A stretch of DNA of 18,975 bases from Gracilaria caudata (GCA_030374735.1 JASCIV010000475.1:1-18975); one strand, 5' to 3'. Positions 9,301 through 16,868 are shown, numbered from the stretch's first letter. Translations and numbers: made by a program. The notes: generated from the sequence alone by a model not told the origin.

Positions 9301-10447
9301 CGCGAAGACCGGTGAGGCGGTGGGTGAGCCTTTCCGGGGCCACACGAGTAGGGTCATGTGCATTGCAGTGAGTGGAGATGGGTTCCGTATTGTGTCGGGG
9401 TCGCGAGATAATACGGTGCGGTTATGGGACGCGGAGGTAGGTGAGGCTCTGGGTGAGCTTCACCGCGGTCACAGCCTTTGGGTAAGGTGTCTTGCAGTGA
9501 GCGCAGATCTCTCGCGTATTGTGTCCGGGTCGGACGACAATACCGTGCGAATATGGGATGCGGAAAGCGGTGAGGCGATAGGTGAGCCTCTTCGTGGTCA
9601 CACTGATTGGGTAACGAGCATTGCAATGAACGTAGATGGGTCGCGTATTTTGTCGGGGTCGCGGGACAACACGGTGCGGGTGTGGGATGCAAAGAGCGGT
9701 AAGGCAGTGGGTTGCGTTCTTCGTGGTCACACTGAGTGGATTGGGTGCGTTACAATGAGCGCTGATGGCTCGCGTATTGTGTCGGGATCGGAGGACAATA
9801 CGGTGCGAGTGTGGAACGTGAAGAGCGGTGAGGCGGTGGGTAAGCCTCTTTGCGGTCATACTAATTGGGTGAATTGCGTTGCGGTGAGCGCAGACGGGTC
9901 GCGTATTGTGTCAGGGTCGGACGACAATACGGTGCGAATGTGGGACGGAGAGAGTTGTAAGTCTGTTGGTGAGCCTCTCCTAGGTCACACTTACGGAGTG
10001 GAGTGCGTTGCATTGAGCGCAGACGGGTTACGCATTTTGTCGGGGTCGCGGGACTGTACCGTTCAAGTATGGGATGCGAATACAAGTCAAGCAGTTGGGG
10101 CACCGCTTTGGCACAACTCGTCGGTCATTCACGTTGGAATAGACTCTGAATGTTCGCGAATTGTATCGGAAGAGGAAGAGGGTTTAGGGAGGTTGTGGGA
10201 CGTGCGCAGCGGGGAGTGTGTGCTAACGTCAGACAAACCTTCGTGGTATTCCACCTTCGACGCTCTTGCTCTCTCGTGGTCCTCCTCAGAATGGAGATTC
10301 TGGCCTCGCAAGAAGCAGGTGATTGTGCGAGACGAGGAAGGCAACAGGGTGGTGCTGGCCACCTGCGAAGAGGAAATCCGTAACGTGAATGGAGGTGACC
10401 GCTACTGGCCACGCCGATTGTATCCCACATGCAAAATCATACGCTGA
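6368..10447 (+). CDS. NLR/STAND protein: helical N-terminus, NB-ARC ATPase, WD40 repeats
   Basis: A 1359-residue protein from the ATG at 6368, which has A at -3 and G at +4 and opens directly into the first helix. An in-frame ATG at 6182 would add 62 Pro/His/Ser-rich residues and looks like leader. Residues 1-130 are amphipathic helices without similarity I can name; RPW8, MLKL-type or HeLo four-helix bundles are candidates. The NB-ARC module has the P-loop GKGGVGKT (Lys191), Walker B FLVDDIW (Asp273/274), an RNBS-B-like SRLVYTTRD, a GLPL-like GHPLA (about 363) and an MHD-like LHD (His498, Asp499), so the nucleotide switch appears intact. A degenerate WD-like repeat lies at about 735-775, then ten regular repeats (821-1250) and one or two decayed ones. 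Known relatives are plant NLRs, Apaf-1 and fungal HET/NWD proteins: ligand sensing by the repeats drives oligomerisation of the N-terminal effector. A role in recognition or defence is inference. Confidence 0.9.
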   Translation: MEIATGVISALLSLSQKSETIVNKFYQRKDLTKDNVDQFRRLQRRLARAIQLLPMVAPLVTHNFALTSTLQEFKETLQEDLDGLSLLEKQVDEAKVTDRVRRIKEVMDKYESDLNEFSEFLKSSTSPMLEQPTSECDRFIPRNTVPVNPPRLILDYTTTSTDEGKLKAAVLHPCEVRIVGVVASGKGGVGKTCALRGLADDNEIEENFPGGILYIQLGSDSKLEDITQGVARIVERTGGAKLGEKIRSAETLQEACDKASDWFHGQTCLFLVDDIWMVNNIDCDVLEVLASMVSKISRLVYTTRDKRFLDGAHRVIEFKHKAVLGELSRRMLMKHAGFDEVKVDELEDKNKVAFEAILRECKGHPLAFGIAGAAVLKKCRLKEVGRKQDAWSDFRNDIVLNPQKSGLLDSSAANYGPLTRIVDVSLNVLERNCERREYEKLFRALSVLRKQQHAPLGMLQKLWSLESLHETERVAGLLNDVSVVQMREEDGKTFVQLHDLILDIAADKASKKFETQNFFRTLITKYAVPGGSLRSAWWSIKDDGYIHNNVCRVLRSAGHNDDLLWLLSQPQWIAHRLLSAGIYNVEQDLEEGKSILSGSGWSELDHKEHLEIIGRAARLSCTFVRDNHREVWFQLHGRLLWHATKSKRTREFVEKIESCAVRPWVKSCEAGLLQQASLGALGMVRSNGEVLCTYVEEEELRFAWISGEGMGVTRYNLRTGSLKSLNFVLESILIDGNMPRVLYAAFTRDQNRVVSVLEDRRIVVWSRVTGRVEQVVECGSDGVGQELTHNSWWSRRLTRCFGRCESGNTEVDQPSPEVSVDEFWVSAAMSADGSRIVSGSRDGTLQLWDAENGATVCGPLRGHTSSVDCVAFSAEGSRIVSGSRDNTVRVWNTKNGEAVGEPLRGHTLRVECVTFSAEGSRIFSGSRDNTVRIWDAENGEAMGEPLRGHTEGVKCIALSRDGSRIVSGSKDNTVRVWDAKTGEAVGEPFRGHTSRVMCIAVSGDGFRIVSGSRDNTVRLWDAEVGEALGELHRGHSLWVRCLAVSADLSRIVSGSDDNTVRIWDAESGEAIGEPLRGHTDWVTSIAMNVDGSRILSGSRDNTVRVWDAKSGKAVGCVLRGHTEWIGCVTMSADGSRIVSGSEDNTVRVWNVKSGEAVGKPLCGHTNWVNCVAVSADGSRIVSGSDDNTVRMWDGESCKSVGEPLLGHTYGVECVALSADGLRILSGSRDCTVQVWDANTSQAVGAPLWHNSSVIHVGIDSECSRIVSEEEEGLGRLWDVRSGECVLTSDKPSWYSTFDALALSWSSSEWRFWPRKKQVIVRDEEGNRVVLATCEEEIRNVNGGDRYWPRRLYPTCKIIR
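8828..10117 (+). repeat. Ten tandem 129-bp WD40-coding units in exact register
   Basis: Unit borders fall at 8828, 8957, 9086, 9215, 9344, 9473, 9602, 9731, 9860 and 9989, each exactly 129 bp (43 codons) with no indel. The shared core is SRI.SGS.DNTVR.W, followed by GEAVGEPLRGH-like turns. Unit 1 and unit 10 are the most diverged. An eleventh, decayed unit follows to about 10240. Differences among the inner units cluster at columns 2, 3, 5, 9 and 21, counted from the residue after GH. Very similar units with no length change suggest recent duplication or gene conversion between units. Confidence 0.92.
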
Positions 10448-11128
10448 AGCTGATGGGCTTCACAACTCGCTTTTCGCCTCAATGCCCTTTTGCATGACCA
10501 CTAATACCATCACCCATAGGCCGAAGAGTAATTCTCTGATAGCAGAAGGAGCCCCATAGCTTTTCCAGAACGACTCAGAACGGGAGAACGGGACTTCCGC
10601 TAGAGATTAAAAATTTTGGCCTAGCCTACCTGTCGTATACCTCGTAGTCTTTAAGCACCGTCAAGCGCACAAAACATCTGGTTATGGTCGACACAGAACT
10701 ACAGTACCTTTGTACCTAAACTGTCGTAACCTTTCACGTAAATATCTCCTCGTCGCCGCGTAATCAACGAAGAGACCATCACGATACAAGCGTGCTCCTG
10801 TCAACACCAAGCAATTATGGCACTGGCGCTTTTCAACGACAGATTGTCAACCTTACATTACCTTTGGAAGCACGCGTTGTCGATGTGACACGTTGCGGAA
10901 AGACGCCTCCAACAACCCAAAATATCTGCGGCACCGCGCAGGACAGACGGAAGAGCACACTCCACGCGCCACGCGTCGTTTGCAGTGCAAACTTTGCACC
11001 AGTCGCGTGAGGTGCACTCCAGCGCTGGAGTCTCCCTTCGACAGGGGCCCTCCCCCCCCCCTCCCATCGCAAATCGCCTCTCTCTTCATCCCACACCTTC
11101 TCCCCCCCGCGCCCGTCGTTCACCAACA
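10448..11128. other. Intergenic region between the NLR and F-box genes
   Basis: No credible gene, RNA gene or repeat is visible. The left half is mixed-composition 3' flank of the NLR gene. The right half, from about 11040, becomes strongly C/T-rich and leads into the F-box start. The F-box frame is open upstream as far as about 10985 but has no in-frame ATG before 11129. Confidence 0.5.
11047..11120 (+). promoter_or_regulatory. C/T-rich tract just upstream of the F-box start
   Basis: A pyrimidine-rich stretch with C runs (including a run of nine or more C) ends a few bases before the ATG at 11129. The lipase gene shows the mirror-image arrangement, with G-rich plus-strand sequence before its start. 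It may be a core-promoter or initiator region, or part of the leader. This is composition-based inference only. Confidence 0.3.
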
Positions 11129-11923
11129 ATGACACCGCAATCAACCAGCAACGCGCCCCCCTCGCCGCTCCTCTCCCTCCCCACCGACATCCTACACCAA
11201 ATCCTTCGTCACCTCGACTTCCGCGCGCTCTGCGCGCTCTCCGAGACCAACACCGCGCTACACCAACTCGCCACTCACAACGACACCTGGCGTCATCTCG
11301 CTCATCGTCGTTTCCGCGTCAACGTGCGCACAGCGCTCCCCCATCGGCTCCGTCTCGCCGGTTCCGTATGTTGGAAGACGCTCTTCTGCAACTGGCACAC
11401 GCAGCGAAGAATGCCCATCTCGCGAACCACCGGTCCGGCTTTCCATTCCTTCGTGAGCTGCGACCAGCGACGCGGTGTGCGATTGTGGGTGTGCGTGACG
11501 AGTGCTGATGATTGCCGATTGCGCAACGGAGCGCTGCGGGTGCGATTGGTGGTGCAGAACATTGAGAGCGAAGCAATACGGCTGCAACCACAGCGTATTG
11601 AGGTTCAGTTACTGGACGGAGCTGCGTTGCAGGTGCGACCACAACTGGCGTCCAGTAGTCTGTCCATCGCAGCCATAAACTTTGAACGCTGGTCATCCAC
11701 ACCAAAGGAGCACGTGTTGATGTTGGATGAGTTTGCGGTTGTATGCGTGGACATTCGAATACCAGATACAGTATTTGAGGTGGACGTACTGGAACGATTA
11801 AAGCAAATCTGTATCCCGATTGAAACCGACACCGTCACCAGCGTGGGCGCCACCTTCGTAGACAAGCATGTGTGGGACGCGTACGAGCTGCTTCCTGGGG
11901 GCTGGTGGGTGCGTCGAGCATAA
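11129..11923 (+). CDS. F-box domain protein
   Basis: A 264-residue protein. An F-box lies at about residues 14-62: PPSPLLSLPTDILHQIL, then RHLDFRALCAL and a C-terminal WRHLAHRRF. This is the Leu-Pro..Ile-L..IL..L core that binds Skp1 in SCF ubiquitin ligases. The remaining 200 residues contain no recognisable substrate-binding repeats (no WD40, Kelch or LRR). They look beta-rich, with alternating hydrophobic strands such as ALRVRLVVQNI, and end in WDAYELLPGGWW. The start is the first in-frame ATG and has A at -3; upstream sequence in frame has no ATG and is low-complexity. The gene is convergent with the Kelch/RING gene, stop to stop 173 bp apart. An adaptor role in protein ubiquitination is known for the family; the target is unknown. 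Confidence 0.85.
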   Translation: MTPQSTSNAPPSPLLSLPTDILHQILRHLDFRALCALSETNTALHQLATHNDTWRHLAHRRFRVNVRTALPHRLRLAGSVCWKTLFCNWHTQRRMPISRTTGPAFHSFVSCDQRRGVRLWVCVTSADDCRLRNGALRVRLVVQNIESEAIRLQPQRIEVQLLDGAALQVRPQLASSSLSIAAINFERWSSTPKEHVLMLDEFAVVCVDIRIPDTVFEVDVLERLKQICIPIETDTVTSVGATFVDKHVWDAYELLPGGWWVRRA

Positions 11924-12096
11924 GAAAAGGCGTTGCTCAGTGGCCTTCTTGTACCACAAAATCCGCTAAGTATAAACGCACGCACTCTATCTACAGAAGA
12001 TGTATACAAAGCTACCTATTCGGGTCGCGCTTGCATTGGTTCCGCACCACTGCAAAGTAAGTGCACAGCACTGACGCCGAGAAAAACCAAAGTAAT
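11924..12096. other. Convergent 3' spacer between the F-box and Kelch/RING genes
   Basis: 173 bp between two stop codons on opposite strands. It must contain both transcript 3' ends, so the two mRNAs may overlap at their tails. No obvious hairpin or AATAAA signal is seen. Confidence 0.5.
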
Positions 12097-14736
12097 CTAT
12101 TGAAACACAACATCCGCAATCTCCGAGAACGGCGCGCGACACATCGGACACCCCGTTCTCACCAATCTGGAGCAAGACGAACAACACACCGTATGTCCAC
12201 ACCACAAGAACATCGTGCTCACCGCCGCATCCAAACAAACCACGCAACACCTCGCATCCGGTCCTCTCTCCGCCGCAATCTCCACCAATCCCTTGGCGTC
12301 CAGCACCGACCGATGCGACACCTCCAAACAAAACGTGGAGTGGTTCATACTAAACCCGTTATCACCACCCACAAGCACCACCCGCTCATCCGCCGCGCAC
12401 GCCATAGCCGCGTTGCACAGTTTCCCCGGCGCGTGTCCCACCAAGCTGGGCGTGTCAACCCATCGCAACCGACTGCTCTCAAACACCGCCAGGTCACTCA
12501 ACAGCCCCGACGTAGAATCTCCACCGTACACCAATACCTGATCTCCCATCACCGTCGACGCATGACCCTCTCTCGCCTTCGGTCTCGTCGGTTCATCCGG
12601 GTACGGGATCGAATGCCAAGAAGAGCTCACCAGGTCAAACACAAACGCATCATCATAAAAGCGATCACCATCATCATACCCGCCATGCACAAACATATGT
12701 CTATCGTTGATAAACTCCACAACGCACCCACTGCGAGGTCGTGGACGTTGCCCCGCGCCCCGCGGTCTCATCTGAATCCATTGTGACCGTTCTGCATGGA
12801 ACATATTCACATACAACGCATCGTAATACTTACCACCGAGATAGCGATACAGGGAACGCCCCCCAAACACCAATACGTTCGCGCCATCCGACGTCACCGT
12901 CATGCCCATTCGTGCGCGGATGCCAGGCGGTGTACCAGTACAAGTCACGGGCGACCACGTTTCATTTCCAGCGTGGAACATATGCAGGTCATTCAAGCGT
13001 CCCTTTGGCGAGCTGCCGCCAAACACCAGCAATCGACTTTGATCTGTGCCAAGCGCCACAGTGCCATGTCCCGTTCTACCAATGGGAGGTACCCCAGAGG
13101 GCGTGATAGCGCTCCACGTCATAGTGTCTACATCAAGTTGGTGCAACGAGTTGAGTCTGGTACCCGCCTTCTCAGCGCCTCCAATCCCCGCAGAGCCGCC
13201 AAACTTAATGAGCGTTTTACCGCCATTCACCGCCGTCAACGTATGCCCCTCAGTTCCAAAGCGCTGCGCGCCATTATCGCGTCGATGCATGGTCCATTTC
13301 ATCTCCACCACACGGTCACGTATGGGTCTGCCACTGTCCCCTATTCGAAACGCCTCATGAGTAGCGCTGGATATCCTCGACGTAAACGCCGCCGGATGAA
13401 ACTCGGCCAGATCAGCGGTTGAAAACGAGATGGACGTACGCGGAGATTCCTCGTAAGGAATGGTCACAAAGCTTTGTTCCTGCACAGAGTTCTCATCGTA
13501 GGTGGGAACATCCAGTCGCGTAGCGCCAGGATGCACCCACTCATATTGCCCACTTTGCATATCACGAAACAGTCCATGTCGATGTGTAGAGTATCCCAAC
13601 GCTCGCGCGGTTCGCTTGTCCTGCTTGACAGCCTCGTCGATGGTGGAATCGGTAGGCATTGTCCATACGTCGACGTCACTAGCAATATGATGATAATACC
13701 TATACCCAAAAGTATCCACAAGCGCAATCCATCCCTGTGGCAGCGAGTCAGAGGCGGTGACACGACCGACGTTAGAGAGAGCGGTGCCGAATACGACGGG
13801 ACGCGCGCCGGTAATGGATACATCTGTGGTGACGCCACCAACCATCTGGCCGGAAGGAGCTGGCGTATCGGCGGTGATGTTCATGGAGAGGGTAAGTTGG
13901 TCGGTAAGCGGGATGCTGACGGGGTATGGATTGGCGGGGTGTGTGAAGGCGGCCCAGATTTGGTGGACGGACAATACGTGTTGGTAGTGAGCGGAGGAGC
14001 GGGGTGATTCTAACACGCGCACGTTAATGGCGGAATGAGCGAGATCGGCGAGACAATTAGCGCGCAACGAAAGACGCGGGATGGTTGGCCAACGAAAACA
14101 GCTGTTGTTGTTATTGTTATTGTTGTTGTTGTTGTTGTTGGGGTGAGTTTGGTTTTGTTGCGAGGGGCGTTGAACAGAGGAGGTGGAAAAGGAGGTCTGA
14201 AGCATGTACTCCAAATTGAGGCACGCGGTTGAAAGCGTAGTATGTCCAGTCAACGACACATCCGAGAAAGAAAGTGATACACGACACGGTTCCTCCACAT
14301 GTACATCGAACGCAAGCGTGAAGTCAGTGGTATTGCCGGCAGAATCACGCAGGCGAAGACTCTGGCACACAGTGCCCCTCGCCAACGACAACAAACTAAT
14401 GCGCAACGAGCCCAGCTGCGTCACCAGCGCGCGTCCCATGCACGGCGAGAGCGCCGGCCATCGCGACTTGGACAGTTTGCACACGCGCACGTGCAGCATG
14501 GCAGCGCGCACGGCGAGCTGGTCGGGAAGACGTTCGGTCCATTTGACACGCCATTCGGGCGGGAAAAGAAGCTCGTGCGAGGGCGGCGAGAGCGTTTCAC
14601 GACGCACAACGGGCGATTCGGAGGCGACAAGGCGACGCGTGGTGGTGGACAGCGAGATTTGACAGCTGCTGGGCAACGGCGTGGGCGTTGCGGCGGTGAG
14701 ACGAAAGTTACTGAGCTTGAAGTTGAGCACGCCCAT
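12097..14736 (-). CDS. Kelch-repeat RING protein with WW domain, probable E3 ubiquitin ligase
   Basis: An 879-residue protein. The start at 14736 sits in a near-ideal GCCGCCATGG context; another ATG at 14760 is in a poor context, and the frame has a stop at 14896-14898. Residues 1-140 begin GVLNFKLSNFRL and could be a C2-like beta sandwich (weak). A poly-Asn run lies at about 199-210. A WW domain spans 332-361 (LPQGWIALVD...YRYYHH...VWTMP). Kelch repeats occupy about 480-800, with recurring FGG/VFGG/VHGG/VYGG/VGG strand motifs forming a beta propeller. A C-terminal RING starts at Cys830, with CVVC, then WCGHTVCCSSC and CPMCR, a C3HC4 pattern like MGRN/IAP-type RINGs. Known biology: the RING recruits an E2 ubiquitin-conjugating enzyme, while WW (Pro-rich ligands) and Kelch domains select partners. 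The combination on one chain is unusual. Confidence 0.88.
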   Translation of the reverse strand: MGVLNFKLSNFRLTAATPTPLPSSCQISLSTTTRRLVASESPVVRRETLSPPSHELLFPPEWRVKWTERLPDQLAVRAAMLHVRVCKLSKSRWPALSPCMGRALVTQLGSLRISLLSLARGTVCQSLRLRDSAGNTTDFTLAFDVHVEEPCRVSLSFSDVSLTGHTTLSTACLNLEYMLQTSFSTSSVQRPSQQNQTHPNNNNNNNNNNNNSCFRWPTIPRLSLRANCLADLAHSAINVRVLESPRSSAHYQHVLSVHQIWAAFTHPANPYPVSIPLTDQLTLSMNITADTPAPSGQMVGGVTTDVSITGARPVVFGTALSNVGRVTASDSLPQGWIALVDTFGYRYYHHIASDVDVWTMPTDSTIDEAVKQDKRTARALGYSTHRHGLFRDMQSGQYEWVHPGATRLDVPTYDENSVQEQSFVTIPYEESPRTSISFSTADLAEFHPAAFTSRISSATHEAFRIGDSGRPIRDRVVEMKWTMHRRDNGAQRFGTEGHTLTAVNGGKTLIKFGGSAGIGGAEKAGTRLNSLHQLDVDTMTWSAITPSGVPPIGRTGHGTVALGTDQSRLLVFGGSSPKGRLNDLHMFHAGNETWSPVTCTGTPPGIRARMGMTVTSDGANVLVFGGRSLYRYLGGKYYDALYVNMFHAERSQWIQMRPRGAGQRPRPRSGCVVEFINDRHMFVHGGYDDGDRFYDDAFVFDLVSSSWHSIPYPDEPTRPKAREGHASTVMGDQVLVYGGDSTSGLLSDLAVFESSRLRWVDTPSLVGHAPGKLCNAAMACAADERVVLVGGDNGFSMNHSTFCLEVSHRSVLDAKGLVEIAAERGPDARCCVVCLDAAVSTMFLWCGHTVCCSSCSRLVRTGCPMCRAPFSEIADVVFQ
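14104..14139 (-). repeat. Trinucleotide repeat encoding poly-Asn
   Basis: A GTT/ATT-type repeat on the plus strand encodes about 12 consecutive Asn in the Kelch/RING protein, between the N-terminal region and the WW domain. It stays in frame, as expected for a tolerated microsatellite in a linker. Its length probably varies between individuals. Confidence 0.85.
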
Positions 14737-15269
14737 GGCGGCGCGACGCGCAGCGGGCATGTGACGCAACTCGATGACGATGACGACGGCACTGGCGCAC
14801 AGGGGACGGACGCGCTGCAACGCGGCTTTCAGGCGTGCGGACGGCGGCGACGACGACGCGTTGTGCGCAGCCGCTTCGGTAGAAAACACGGGCGATCAAC
14901 AATGAAGGCAGGCGAGCAGAAGACGACAGCTCCCTTTTCGGAAACGTGCCACGGCGGCGAAGACGCGCGCGCGCGCGCGCGACGGGCGTTTGAGAGATTC
15001 TTCGCGCTAACGACGCGTTGGTTGGTCATGATGGCGCACCACGCATGACGCCATATCGCAAAGCGCTCACCGTCCTCCAATCACCACGCACGTCGTCGCA
15101 CAACGCCGCCAAAATATCTGCGCGTGTAAGCGCTCAAACCCGCGCCATGTTCCAACCGCCACGCGCGCTAAAAATCGCTGCGACACACGCGCGCGCGTCA
15201 CCGGGCAGGTGGCTCGCGCGAAGCGAAAGTGGCGGGAAACCGTTTCCGCAAGCTGTGAAGAAAAGACCA
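14737..15269. other. Upstream region of the Kelch/RING gene
   Basis: About 530 bp of GC-rich DNA between the Kelch/RING start and a weak plus-strand ORF. It includes an alternating CG tract at 14964-14981 and several CGCGCG clusters. Open frames exist on both strands but are biased in composition and lack domains. It probably holds the Kelch/RING promoter. Confidence 0.4.
14964..14981. repeat. Alternating (CG)9 tract
   Basis: An uninterrupted CG dinucleotide run of 18 bp, 230 bp upstream of the Kelch/RING start. Such alternating purine-pyrimidine tracts can adopt Z-DNA under negative supercoiling. Its survival also argues against strong methylation-driven CpG loss here. Confidence 0.6.
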
Positions 15270-15581
15270 ATGGAGACGAACGCGACGCACAGGGAGGAAG
15301 GCGGCGACGAGGCGGCGCGCGCGTTGCTCAACCCTGCGCATGTGACGCTGTTTGCGCTGTGCAACGGCCTCACGCACGCCGCCACGCGTCGGCAGTTGCT
15401 CGCGCACGTCGCGGGCGTTCCGTCCGCCGCATCGTCGTCTTCCTCGCGCGCGGCGCATTTTCCCGCGCCGCTTGCCGTTGTGTCGCAACAAACATTGCCC
15501 ACGCATGCCACCAGTCTGAGGGATCCGTCCGCGCCAAGCCCCATTCTCGCGCGCATTCGCCCATCGTCGTCGTCGCAGTAA
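15270..15581 (+). CDS. Small hypothetical ORF, doubtful
   Basis: A 103-residue frame from the ATG at 15270 (C at -3, G at +4) to a TAA at 15579-15581. It shows one amphipathic segment (NPAHVTLFALCNGLTHAAT) followed by a Ser/Ala/Pro-rich tail. I recognise no family. It ends 6 bp from the stop of the convergent pseudouridine synthase gene, a spacing possible in a compact genome. Competing open frames overlap it on the other strand, and the high GC makes long open frames common by chance. Reality is uncertain. Confidence 0.3.
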   Translation: METNATHREEGGDEAARALLNPAHVTLFALCNGLTHAATRRQLLAHVAGVPSAASSSSSRAAHFPAPLAVVSQQTLPTHATSLRDPSAPSPILARIRPSSSSQ

Positions 15582-15587
15582 GTTGCG

Positions 15588-16799
15588 TCAGTGATGCACG
15601 TCCGCAAGCGCGTCGGCGCCCATGCGACGCGCAATGAGCGTGTGCATGTCACTCGGTAAAGGTGCGCTTTTGCACAATCGTTCGTTTGTGAGCGGATGCG
15701 TGAATTGTAATCGCCACGAATGAAGCATTGCGCGATTCACACCCGCGCCGAACCGTGCGTTCACATCCGTCGCACCGTAAAGCTCATCACCCAGAACGGG
15801 CGCGCGTGCGTGTCGAAGATGTACGCGGATTTGATGCGTGCGTCCTGTTTCAATGCGCACGCGCGCCAGATGAAGAAAGCCCTGCGCATCGTGCGCAATT
15901 GTTTGAACAATGGTTTTAGCGCTACGACCGCCCTGCGAAAGCGGCAAGACGCTCATTTTGAGACGGTTTGTGGGATGACGACCGATGGGTTGCTCAATGG
16001 TGGTGGATACGCAGCCTTCTGCGCATGCGTCGTTCACGGTGATGGCTATGTATTCCTTTTGTACCGCGCGCGCCGCGAATAGAGCTCCCAGTTTGTCGTG
16101 TGCGAGTTGCGTCTTTGCGATCACCATGATTCCGGAAGTGCCCTTGTCAAGACGATGTACAATTCCCGCGCGTTGACATCCCATCTCTCGAATGCTTTCG
16201 TAACGCGCGGCAAGTGCGTTTACTAGTGTGCCTTGCCAATTGCCCGGCGCGGGATGCGTCACCATTCCGGCCGGTTTGTTGATAAACGCCAAATGCTCAT
16301 CCTCGTAAAGCACCTGCAACGCCACATGTTCGGCCGTCACCGGCAAATCGCTGTACGTCGGCACCAGACGCACGGCCACCGTCTCGCCGCATGTGACGCG
16401 TTGCGACTTGCTCACGGGCGAGAGCCCGTCGATGAGCACGTGGCCGTCGCGGATGAGCGATTGTAGATAGCTGCGGGAGCGTGAACTGAAGCGCGACGCG
16501 AGAAGCTTGTCCACGCGGATGCCGGCCTCGGCGGCGCTGATCTGGAACGTGTGTGCGGACGAGTGCGCGGGCGGCTGCTGTAGCGCGTGCGGAGCGGTGC
16601 AGAGGCGGCGGTGGGCGGGCTGTGTGCTGAGCGAGGGCGCTCGCAGCGCGGTCGCAGTTAGGAACGCGCTGCGTGGGGCGCGCATGGCTCGTGTTGGGCA
16701 CTGTTCGAGGTGTGTTGCTCTGAAAGCAACAAAGTTGTGCTCTTCTTCCGCACTTGCGGGTAGAGGGCTACTCTCAGAGATCGTGGGTTCGCGGGACAT
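15588..16799 (-). CDS. RluA-family pseudouridine synthase with S4 domain, probably organellar
   Basis: 403 residues from the first ATG. The catalytic motif HRLDKGTSG contains the invariant Asp (Asp218) of the RluA/RluD family, which converts uridine to pseudouridine in rRNA or other RNAs. Supporting motifs are YEDEHLAFINKPAGMVTHPA before it, and GRTHQIRVHLRHARAPVLGDELYG near the C-terminus (conserved RTHQIR). An N-terminal S4 RNA-binding domain is seen in IRVDKLLASRF and YLQSLIRDGHVLIDG. The first 80 residues are not bacterial-like. From an internal ATG at 16685 (Met39, G at -3) the sequence is Arg/Ser/Ala/Thr-rich without acids, typical of a plastid or mitochondrial transit peptide. The 16799 ATG is in a poor context and would prepend an acidic stretch, so a 365-residue product is plausible. 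An organelle rRNA target is inference. Confidence 0.9.
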   Translation of the reverse strand: MSREPTISESSPLPASAEEEHNFVAFRATHLEQCPTRAMRAPRSAFLTATALRAPSLSTQPAHRRLCTAPHALQQPPAHSSAHTFQISAAEAGIRVDKLLASRFSSRSRSYLQSLIRDGHVLIDGLSPVSKSQRVTCGETVAVRLVPTYSDLPVTAEHVALQVLYEDEHLAFINKPAGMVTHPAPGNWQGTLVNALAARYESIREMGCQRAGIVHRLDKGTSGIMVIAKTQLAHDKLGALFAARAVQKEYIAITVNDACAEGCVSTTIEQPIGRHPTNRLKMSVLPLSQGGRSAKTIVQTIAHDAQGFLHLARVRIETGRTHQIRVHLRHARAPVLGDELYGATDVNARFGAGVNRAMLHSWRLQFTHPLTNERLCKSAPLPSDMHTLIARRMGADALADVHH

Positions 16800-16868
16800 C
16801 AGTTGTGCAAGATGAAATGCCGCACGTGATCAGCAACAAGGCCGGCCTGTTATCTCGAATCTTAACCC

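Noticed and set aside
8867..9859. Antisense open frames with repeated His/Arg-rich motifs across the WD40 array
   Set aside because: Their periodicity is the 129-bp WD40 unit read backwards; not independent genes.
8828..10117. Regular tandem repeats considered as a CRISPR or satellite array
   Set aside because: Units are coding in one frame with clear WD40 motifs and no spacer/repeat structure.
14299..15048. Plus-strand open frame of about 250 residues opposite the Kelch/RING N-terminus
   Set aside because: Arg/Gly/Thr-rich composition, no domain, overlaps a supported gene.
15134..15652. Minus-strand open frame overlapping the small ORF at 15270-15581
   Set aside because: Unrecognisable Cys/Arg/Ala-rich translation that also overlaps the pseudouridine synthase 3' end; GC-rich DNA gives chance open frames.
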